Shown one piece after another: positions 53,204 to 61,564 of a stretch of 64,000 nucleotides of DNA. Source of the stretch: Rhizodiscina lignyota (Eukaryota > Ascomycota > Dothideomycetes > Aulographales > Rhizodiscinaceae); assembly GCA_010015805.1 (NCBI GenBank), contig ML978132.1, positions 434,001 through 498,000 on the forward strand, written 5' to 3'. The notes under the pieces were generated by a model. The model saw only the letters and a list, made by a program, of their open reading frames with translations. It did not search any database and was not told the DNA's origin. Position numbers and translations under genes: made by a program. Each line of letters opens with the position of its first letter. The stretch's first letter is position 1.

Positions 53204-53770
53204 ATGTCTGTCGACGGTTCAACACGCTCTACGTCCTCCACCATCCGACCTTTCCTTCCACGCTCAAACTGGAGCATCGCCTTCTGCCTATCCCCCGTTC
53301 CAGCTAACCGCTTCGTTCGCACTGGCCGAGGCGGAGCTGGGAACTACCACGACAGCTCTAAATCCGTGGCAACACCGTCATCCTCCAAAGAGTCGGGTTC
53401 GGCATCTAGGTCCTCCTCTGATTCCACTTCTTCATCCACTTCACAGTCTCCTTCTACGCCAACCAGGCGTTCTGGCAGCCTCTTCAGCATCGGCATCGGC
53501 GGCCACGGAAACTTTCGTTCTGTTGAAGAGAAGGCGACTCTTTCAATTGACGAGTCTGAGAATCGTTTCAGAACAGTGTCAATGGCGCTACCGTCGCACT
53601 TCCGCACTGGTATTGGGGGCTTTGGTAACTCTGTTAGAAGGCAAGGTGTTGAGGAATATGTCGACCATGCGCCAGCAAAAGAGAGGAGGAAATCCAAGTC
53701 TCTCAGGTCGGCCTTCCGGAGGAGGTCGTCTGTCGAGCGTGATCAAAATTACGATACATCGAGCTGCTAG
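53204..53770 (+). CDS. Par32-like (DUF3602) protein
   Basis: 188 residues from the ATG at 53204. It has the GxGGxGN repeat typical of Par32/DUF3602 proteins, here three times: TGRGGAGN near residue 41, GIGGHGN near 96, GIGGFGN near 135. Between them are Ser-rich segments (SSKESGSASRSSSDSTSSST), matching the phosphorylation-rich linkers of yeast Par32, which is phosphorylated after rapamycin and affects ammonium transporters. The C-terminus is basic (RRKSKSLRSAFRRRSSVERD). An upstream in-frame ATG (53129) gives a longer form with less character. No intron needed. Confidence 0.72.
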   Translation: MSVDGSTRSTSSTIRPFLPRSNWSIAFCLSPVPANRFVRTGRGGAGNYHDSSKSVATPSSSKESGSASRSSSDSTSSSTSQSPSTPTRRSGSLFSIGIGGHGNFRSVEEKATLSIDESENRFRTVSMALPSHFRTGIGGFGNSVRRQGVEEYVDHAPAKERRKSKSLRSAFRRRSSVERDQNYDTSSC

Positions 53771-54215
53771 GTAAAGCCTATTAATATCAATATTTGAGCA
53801 ATGCTCTTACTTGTGCTGAAGAGTATAGCATCTCTGTGCTGTGTTCAAAAGCTTAACCATTTTATCACACTCGAGGGCGCGGACCTTCGAATACAAATAG
53901 AAGAGAATCGAGGCGGTAATCCAAAGGGATCAAATTACCCCCAAGTTGATTTCTGTATAGATCTCTAATCAGACGGACGGGGGGTTTCGCCCTTGTAGGC
54001 TCAGCGTGTAGTTACTGCAACCGCTGCTCGTAAAGCATGCCGCGTACGATCTCGCCGCCTTCTAGAGTACCCTCGTTGTCGGAACCATCTGCCTTTAGAT
54101 GATCGTCGACGGCTGCTGTGACGGATGGACAATTGAAGTTATTGTCACAATTCCGGTCTATTCCAGCTACCAGCGGACGTTGCCTTATCCATGGTAGTCA
54201 ATGAGTCCATATCAT
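53771..54215. other. Intergenic between convergent genes
   Basis: 445 bases between the Par32-like and PLP1 stop codons. Nothing else recognised. Confidence 0.5.
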
Positions 54216-54851
54216 TCAATCCCAGTCGTCGTCATCATCGTCCTCGTCCTGTTGTTGCTGCCGTTTTGTGCGATTACTGACAGACTCATGTTCCGCCATC
54301 TTAGCTCTGACCAAAACGCCACTGCTCAAAAGCCTTGATTCAAGGTCTTTCGTGCTGAAGCTATCCGGTCTATTGCTGAGTCCTTCAAACCCGATGATCC
54401 GATCCACACCTACGCCATCCACGAACGCAATGACACACGGTAGTACTTGAACTTTCAGCTTCGTAACGAGAAATGGTGCATTCTCGACATTAATTTTTAG
54501 GAACCTCGTATCGAAATGCTTTGGTGTGAGAGTCTCCAGATGTCCGTCCATGATACTGCACCGCCCAAAGTCCGGCTTGAAGAAATGCACTACGCACAAC
54601 TTTGTGCTTGTCGTGATGTCCATGAGTTGCTTCTCGTCCTTGATTTCCGCGTAGGATCCATGATCGGACGAGCGCAGTTCCTTCGCCCTCGCAAATTCGG
54701 CGTGGAGTTGCTGCAGACGCTGCTCCCTGAACGCGTCGAGAGCGCCGTCGTCGTCTTCTAGCGCGTTGATGAGCGCGTCTTCGTCGTCTGAATCTTCTGC
54801 CTTTGGATGACGGTCGATTACCGCCGCGACGGTTGGGTCAATGGAGGCCAT
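54216..54851 (-). CDS. PLP1: Phosducin-like protein 1 / TXNDC9 homologue
   Basis: Thioredoxin-fold cochaperone that works with the CCT/TRiC complex in tubulin and actin folding. Single exon, 211 residues from ATG 54851. The thioredoxin-like block CVVHFFKPDFGRCSIMDGHL lacks the CxxC redox pair, as usual for TXNDC9/Plp1. Followed by FDTRFLKINVENAPFLV, LKVQVLPCVIAFVDGVGVDR (cis-Pro strand) and IIGFEGL. The N-terminus is acidic (AEDSDDEDALINALEDDDGA), and the C-terminus ends QQDEDDDDDDWD. An upstream frame to 55097 includes a longer leader with no conservation; the ATG at 54851 fits best. Confidence 0.94.
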   Translation of the reverse strand: MASIDPTVAAVIDRHPKAEDSDDEDALINALEDDDGALDAFREQRLQQLHAEFARAKELRSSDHGSYAEIKDEKQLMDITTSTKLCVVHFFKPDFGRCSIMDGHLETLTPKHFDTRFLKINVENAPFLVTKLKVQVLPCVIAFVDGVGVDRIIGFEGLSNRPDSFSTKDLESRLLSSGVLVRAKMAEHESVSNRTKRQQQQDEDDDDDDWD

Positions 54852-55557
54852 GGTCACACGGAGATGAGGATCGCTGAAGACTGGTACCGATAGCTGAGCT
54901 CTGCAGCGTCTGATGGGCGTAAACGACGATACACGTGGGGGCAATGAGGGAGAGATATGTGGGTCGATAATTTTAGTGCCCTGTGCGAAAAAGGGTTTCA
55001 GCCCTACGGTGTACGATACGTTTGCACGAAGTACCTGGGTACTTGAGTTTGAGATTGAGTGCCCAGGAGGAATCGCGATGTAGATGTTTCGTTTCACGCT
55101 CGCGGCTCGTGAAAGAAGACCTAGCTGAAAGGGGAGGATTCACATTCAAGTACGGGACCTTGTAGACAGGTGCCGAGGCGAAATGAAAATGAAGTTATGA
55201 AATGCATGTGGTGCTGCAAGGTCACAGCTCGATTTGATTGATTACGACGACTTGGCTCTGCCCGGTGGCTGTGGCTTGACCAGGGTGCGGGTAGATTTCT
55301 TGGTCGCGCATCACCAAACCTCCAATTTCATCGACTCCCACTTCGCTTCATTCCCAACAACTTCCAAGGACTCTTATCGTCGCTCTTTTCAAATCTACCC
55401 CCGTCTGACAGCGCCTCTCAGATATCGTGAGGCTCTTGCACGCGTCTAGGGAGCAGCTGGGACTTCGCGCTCTCGCGTACAGCACACCTCACCCCTTACT
55501 ACGCAGCCCGCCCTCGCCGCGTGGGTTCACTTCTACCACACGTCTTCCGATTTACGT
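54852..55557. other. Divergent promoter region PLP1 / VRG4
   Basis: 706 bases. C-rich run near 55480-55550 just before VRG4. Nothing else recognised. Confidence 0.5.
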
Positions 55558-56860
55558 ATGGCGGACGAGAGGAAAAACGAGAGTCATAGCATAGACATCG
55601 AAGACAAGAAGCAAGAAGAAGCCAAGGACAGCACAATGTCGAACGGCATCACCAGCAACCCCATGCTGGCCATTCTCGGCTACTGTGGCTCGTCGATATT
55701 GATGACCACGACGAACAAATACGTCTTGTCTGGCGTCGACTACAACCTGAGCTTCTTCCTGCTGTGCGTACAGGTCTGTTGCCCCCGTCCCTAGCCTGTC
55801 ATGGAAGACCATGTCCACTGATGTCACGTAGTCTGTTGTATGCGTTGTCGCGATCGAGACGTGCAAGCGCTCTGGCTTGATCTCATATCGGGATTTCAAC
55901 GTGGATGAAGCAAAGAAATGTAAGTTTTCCAACAGGAATCTCATGTGAAGGACTGCGCTGACTAGATTGAAGGGTTCCCCATCTCTCTCCTTCTCATTGG
56001 CATGATCTACACCAGCACCTGGGCCCTCAAATACCTTTCTATTCCTGTATACACCATCTTTAAGAATCTGACAATCATTCTCATCGCATATGGCGAGGTG
56101 TTGTGGTTCGGTGGCACTGTCACCAGCATGGCGCTCTTCTCCTTCGGTCTTATGGTCCTCAGCTCCATTGTGGCCGCGTGGGCAGATATACAACATGCGC
56201 TGTACTCTAGTGGCGACGCCGGAAAGCAGTCCGAGGCCATGTCAACCCTCAATGCAGGTTACTTGTGGATGGCTATGAACTGCTTCTGCACCGCCACATA
56301 TGTGCTTAGCATGAGGAAGCGCATCAAGCTCACCAACTTTTCAGATTTTGACAGTATGTCCAAATTTCTTCCCAGTTGTCGTTTTGATGAAACGCAATTC
56401 CTAACATAATCGCTGCACAGCAATGTTCTACAACAACCTGCTCACCATCCCCATCCTCCTGGCCTGTTCCGTCTTCCTCGAAGACTGGTCCTCCACCAAC
56501 GTGGTGAAGAACTTCCCGCCCGATGCGCGCAACAGCGTCATCATCGCCATGCTCATTTCCGGCCTCTCCACCGTCTTCATCTCCTACACCTCCGCCTGGT
56601 GCGTGCGCGTCACCTCGTCCACAACCTACAGCATGGTTGGCGCTCTCAACAAGCTGCCAATCGCACTCTCTGGCCTCTTGTTCTTCAACGCGCCCGTCAC
56701 TTTTGGCAGTGTCACTGCCATTTTTATTGGATTCATTAGTGGCATTGTGTATGCAGTCGCGAAGACGAGACAGCAGCAGGCGAAGAAGGAAGCGCTGCCG
56801 ACGCCGGCGAGCATGGTTAGCGCGAGCAGTCGGAGCACGCAGGAAGGCTTCAAGGCATAA
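55558..56860 (+). CDS. VRG4: Golgi GDP-mannose transporter
   Basis: Antiporter that brings GDP-mannose into the Golgi for mannan and glycolipid mannosylation. Exons 55558-55773, 55832-55919, 55973-56353, 56421-56860; 374 residues, the usual length. Nucleotide-sugar binding motif GALNK near residue 290, and the conserved [19 protein letters not shown] and [20 protein letters not shown]. About ten hydrophobic segments, including [19 protein letters not shown] and [21 protein letters not shown]. Cytosolic acidic-basic N-terminus, Ser/Ala-rich C-terminal tail. Intron 2 acceptor lies after TTGAAG, phase-compatible with Trp. Confidence 0.96.
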
Positions 56861-57204
56861 ATATTGCGTTTGTGTGTATAAGCAAGTGGGGAGTTAGGAA
56901 TTTTGACGCGTCACATGAGTTTTGGTGCCATCGAGGCTGCTAGAATGGAGAGAGCGGGGACAACTGCTGGCCAGAGTTGTGGTGCCGTCCGTTTGCGACA
57001 AATGACACGTGAAAAAACTTCATTCGAGCATTTTCTGGGACTTCTTTTTCTGCTTCACTGTACACTGATATATTTACCTCCTTTAAAACTGTTTCTGAAC
57101 GGGAATAGAGGCTGGTGCGGAGTTTTCTACATTGTTTTTTCGAACGCGATTTATATAGAGTAATGCAAGAAATTTGAATAGGCACTCCTACTCAATTATT
57201 TCGC

Positions 57205-57424
57205 CTGGATCTGGATACATCTGGATATCCATCTGCTCTGGATACATCTGGATATCCATCTGCTCTGGATACATCTGGATATCCATCTGCTCTGGATACA
57301 TCTGNNNNNNNNNNCTGGATATCCATCTGCTCTGGATACATCTGGATATCCATCTGCTCTGGATACATCTGGATATCCATCTGCTCTGGATACATCTGGA
57401 TATCCATCTACTCTGGATATCTGG
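57205..57424. repeat. 27-bp tandem repeat interrupted by assembly gap
   Basis: Unit CTGGATACATCTGGATATCCATCTGCT (27 bp) repeats head to tail from 57211, with a 10-N gap at 57305-57314. Three full units and a partial one precede the gap; a partial and about three full units follow, the last with TCTACT. The unit itself is built from a CTGGATA half repeat. Because 27 is a multiple of 3, the array is open in several frames (e.g. ICSGYIWIS on the plus strand), so the frames here are not evidence of a gene. Confidence 0.95.
57305..57314. other. Assembly gap of 10 N inside the tandem repeat
   Basis: Ten N characters lie within the repeat array, which probably hides additional or collapsed units. 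Confidence 0.98.
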
Positions 57425-57527
57425 ACAGTTGGGAACACGCTTTAAGATTTCTTCGCTCCCAATTCTCTTCCAAAACTAAAAACACTCTCTATACAGCTGG
57501 AAACATATATGGCAAACAGATATTGTT

Positions 57528-59806
57528 TTAAACAATCTTGATATCTCCTTTCTTCTGTGGACCGACGCCATTTTGTCCTGGAGATGAGGCAAGAGCACAG
57601 AATTTCGGCCCACCAACATCGACGCCGGCGGCATCAAACATCCCCCAGCGTCTATATTCATCGCCATTGACGCCCGTCGGTTCAATGATTAGGCCTTGCA
57701 TCCATGATTCACTTCCTCCTGCCTTCGATTTCAGCACTGGCAGAAAACGTAAGTCGAATCTGTGACGGCCTGTCTGATCGTCACCTGGAGCTGAGATATA
57801 CGGGTCGTCAGGGAAGACACAATCTTGCCAGTACTTCGAGAAGTCCTGGCTGCCCACACAAAGATACGGGAATGTTCTGGGTCGGAGTAAGTCATCGCCA
57901 CCAGGGACATCTATCCATTCTAACTCAACCGCATAAGTGGTGCATTCGAGCTGGATGAATCCGCCTCTCACAGCGCCAAATTCGTCTCCTTGATGCTCGA
58001 CCTGGACGTCCTTGATAGTCACCAAGATATCGTGTTCCTCCGCGTGTGGCTGATCATTGTAATGCACATGACAATTCACCGACGCCCACGACCACGATGG
58101 AGCCTGATATTCTGAAGCAGGATTCGGGCGAATAGCCGCTGTCTTGCGATAGAAATGCGTCTTCCATAATACACCCGGTATGATGTCACCGTGCCAAAGT
58201 CCAGCGATGTACTCGTCTGTCGGGATGGCTGCCCGCATCATACGCGCAACACCGGAGACGGCGATGAGTTTGTCTGAATACTTGGTGAGTTCGCCGCGCG
58301 AGTAGCTGGAGACGAGCTCATGCCAGCCCAGATATGGATTGTGCAGTAAGTCGCTGATATCCTTCGGAACCAGGAAAACCGAGGTTTTATCTCGCGCAAT
58401 GCGACGGATGTTAGTTAGCAGCGCCTTACCTGGCGGTATCTCCGACAACATCACATCAGGCAGGCCCTGCGGGTACATCTCGCACGCTATCTGGGTGTTG
58501 CATTCCCAGAAGAGTTGCTCATGACTGAAGTGAACGATGCGCGGCGACAACAAGCGCTCTTGAATCACCCACCCCCGACTGTTCAAGGAAGAGAAGAATA
58601 CGTTTCCGGTTAGCATATGCCCGCTGATGACGTGGTATGTTCCAGGTCGAGGTGACTGGTTATTGGAGCGGCGCCATAACCGCGCTGGAAGGTCGCACAG
58701 CGAGCCGTGGAGTACTCCGTTGAAGGACGCGACAACTTCGTCCGGTTGGAGGCCCGTCGGATCTCTATCTCTGAACAGGCCAAGTGATAAAGGGTCGTCA
58801 GCGTAAGAATCCGTTGCGGCAAAATTGATCAGACCGTTCTTGTAGATGTGGCCCATCCGTTGAGACTCCTGGCTCCAGTCATATAGGTGGTCTCCTTCTT
58901 GGATGATACAGAGGCTGTCTATCCAAATGTAGCGGATCCCGAGCTCTCGACAAAGGAAGATTGCGTCGCGGAAAACTTGAGAGAATCCTCGGTCATGCTC
59001 GGGGATGCCCTCTTGGAACTGGTCAATATTTTCGGTGGTGAGCCGCATTAATTCTGCGAAATTACCAGGCCATCGATGACTGAGTGTGGCATACTGAGGA
59101 TGTCCTGTATTACCGGACGTACACAATTTAAGTTTGTCGCAGGATATCTCAATTAATCGTGTAGGCGGCTTCCATGGTGTCGGATCGGCTTCTACTGAGC
59201 AATTGCTATGCTCGCTTTGACATGTCGACAGCCATGTTTTGATCACTTGCAGTGAGGCTGCTGATCTGGTGGAATTCCCCGGACGTACGTTGGAGTTTGA
59301 TTTTTCTACAACTATCGGTTCGTAAGTAAATGACACCCATTCAATGTAATTGTGTACTGACTGTCCGACGGAATTAAGGAGTATCTTCTTGTGTATACAG
59401 TGTCCGGTGAATAGAAGAGATGATAGCCAGGACGCAAGTCTAAGATCAGATCATATGCTGAAGGTACACCAGGGGTTTCATATACCTGCGATCAGTCAAT
59501 TATCTTGTATTCGTCTGAGTCTGGAGTAGTTTGAGTTCAAAACAGTTGTTGAAATAAACTCACATGAACCCATAATGGCAATACGTTCTCATGTCTCTTC
59601 CGTCGCCATCGCAACTTCACCTTCTTCTCATTTCCCGGTTGCTTTTCATACCCATCAAAACCCGAAATATATGGACACAAATCGTAGCATATTGTACATT
59701 TCGTTGAATTCTCTACAATCTGCTTCTTATTGCGCTTCAAAAATACGGGGCCGGAAGCAAGGGCGTACTTCGGAACGAAAATAGATTGACAAGCATTGCA
59801 AATCAT
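57528..59806 (-). CDS. HET-domain protein (heterokaryon-incompatibility type)
   Basis: Protein with the HET domain found in fungal allorecognition and cell-death proteins. Exons rebuilt on the minus strand: 59564-59806, 59362-59485, 57528-59260; 699 residues. Exon 1 starts MICNACQSIF and has two Cys pairs (CNAC, CTIC), the zinc-finger-like N-terminus typical of these proteins. The HET core follows: YATLSHRWPG, QVFRDAIFLCRELGIRYIWI, DSLCIIQEGD, MGHIYKNGLINFAATDS and SRGWVIQERLLSPRIVHF. A Trp-rich block (SWSWASVNC) sits late in the protein. The donor of intron 2 is GTCAGT and its phase is needed to join IPSDT to ASLQVIK. An unspliced ORF starting at 59336 begins with a GTG, so it is not the true start. 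Confidence 0.87.
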
Positions 59807-60316
59807 TCCCACCAACGATACAAAAACAATGAACTAAAACTTGTAACGAATATGAGATCTCCCATTTTCACCTCATCTCAAGAATGAATTATATATATGT
59901 TCTCCATCCGCCGCATCCTTTCGTCTCGTTAGCCGCCGACTCTGCAAGCCAGGGCATGGGTTGACATCGAATCAAGGCGTTTCAGGGGCTTCAAGCGGCA
60001 CAGCAATAACATGGCGACGTGGGAAGCCAGCTATTCCTTGAGCATCCAGTCCTCTTCATTCTTCGATGCCATCAGTCGAAAGTCCTCGTACGTGGATGTG
60101 CGGACTCGTAGAGGAATATTCCAACATCATGGACGAAACCCGGCAATGCCACAGAACTGTCGCAGGGAAATCTAAGGAGATGGGTGATAGAGGACGCTTT
60201 GAGATATTTCATGCTTGAGACTAATAATACAACATAAGCAGGTGAGCTACAGCATTCATAAATCATGATACTAGCAAGACAGCAGGACGTCAAAACCCAG
60301 AACCACTCCGCGCTTC
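59807..60316. other. Intergenic, HET gene promoter side
   Basis: 510 bases between two minus-strand genes. Nothing recognised. Confidence 0.5.
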
Positions 60317-60610
60317 TCAGCATCCTCCACCACCACCTCCTCCACCATCACCACCGCCGCCGCCTCCTCCATCACCGCCTCCACCGAAAAATCCTCCGCC
60401 GTGATGCCCTCCTGAGAAACCACCGCCATGATGTCCATGATGCCCTCCGTATCCACCATGGTGGTGTCCATGATGGCCGCCGCTCGGTGCAGAAGTGGTA
60501 GCATAATATGTAGGGTTCGAATAATGCCCATTCTTCCGCGGTGGCTTGCCACTGTACCTGACAGGGTAATCTTGGTCGTAACGGCGTTGTGAAGATGGAC
60601 CGCACCCCAT
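60317..60610 (-). CDS. Small Gly/His-rich protein with MGC start
   Basis: 97 residues. Starts MGCGPSSQRRYDQDYP: Gly-2/Cys-3 is a classic N-myristoylation plus palmitoylation arrangement, so membrane anchoring is plausible. Middle part has HHGHHHGGYGGHHGHHGGGF, the end is a Gly run with Asp (GGGGDGGGGGGG) closing in Cys. The His clusters could bind Zn2+, Ni2+ or Cu2+. No family recognised. A plus-strand frame over the same region is low-complexity His/Arg shadow. Supported by a clear start, TATA box upstream and no stops, but low complexity could also make an open frame by chance. Confidence 0.6.
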   Translation of the reverse strand: MGCGPSSQRRYDQDYPVRYSGKPPRKNGHYSNPTYYATTSAPSGGHHGHHHGGYGGHHGHHGGGFSGGHHGGGFFGGGGDGGGGGGGDGGGGGGGGC

Positions 60611-61564
60611 GGTTGTCGGAGATGTGAAGGGTTGTGCCTCTAGCGGGCTATGGGACTATTGAGTGGATCGATGTGCAGTCGATTTGTGATGGTTGTGGAA
60701 TGGTGATGTGATATGGTCGGCGACAACTTTGAAGAAGAGTTTAACTCTATCGCCTTGGAGACATATGAGAGGTAGAGAGAGCGCCAGCTTGTGGGAGTGG
60801 TAGCACAATTGATATATAGACTTGGGCTTGCGTCAAATGACGGATGCTGGGATGAAGGTAAGGATATTATTATAGTTGGAAACGCAGGTAAGAGATAATT
60901 ATGGCAACTGAAGATCGCTTAATACTTTATGTCCTTCATCTATGCGGCGTTGCTACTTCCAACATGACCAAGTTGAGGCTGCTTCGCCATTCGCCATGCC
61001 ATGGCAGGTACGCCTTACCGTGTCGTGTGCCAGGCGACGTCAGTTCGCTGCGACAACCTTGCGTCAAGAGTCGGGGTAAGCTAGAAGGCTGTACGGCTTC
61101 GTGATAGGGCATACTCTCGCAGAACTTGAGACGGCGAGCCGCCAAGATGATGGTCGTCGAGTGGGTGCTTAATTTGGCCCCCGATGATGCAGATGGCGCA
61201 GGGCTGTGGTCACTAGTATCGAGCTAACGGTCGCCGCAAGGCGCTGCTCGTACGAGGGCGCTAATGAGAGCTCTAATAATCTGGAACATAGACGACCCTT
61301 TCATATCCAAAGTTGAAGGTATGTTGCGAAGTCAAAACTAATTTCGGAATGGCCTCTTTTTCGTTGGAGACGCAATCACAATGACCTTTGAGAATTGCGA
61401 GTCGAGTTGCTGAGCAAGTCCCGTCCAACGTCGTATCCGGGGTTTAGCTCCTCCCAGGCTCCCACGAGCTAGCCAAGAGCTCTTAGACATCAGCCACCAT
61501 TAGAAACTCCACAGTCGAGAGACTGTTCTCATGACCACACCAAAGGTCAACAAGAGCACCGGGA
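60611..61564. other. Divergent promoter region, MGC gene / NACHT gene
   Basis: 954 bases. Apart from the TATA candidate nothing recognised; short frames on both strands near 60900-61145 are shadows of one another. Confidence 0.45.
60811..60820 (-). promoter_or_regulatory. Candidate TATA box of the MGC protein gene
   Basis: TCTATATATC on the minus strand about 200 bases upstream of the start codon at 60610; distance is on the long side. Confidence 0.3.

Larger units (their letters stand above)
56861..57527. other. Intergenic with tandem repeat
   Basis: 667 bases between VRG4 and the HET gene (convergent). Contains the 27-bp repeat array and the assembly gap. Confidence 0.7.

Noticed and set aside
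57174-57479. Open frames of 70-100 codons across the tandem repeat
   Set aside because: Produced by a 27-bp unit whose length is a multiple of three; not a gene.
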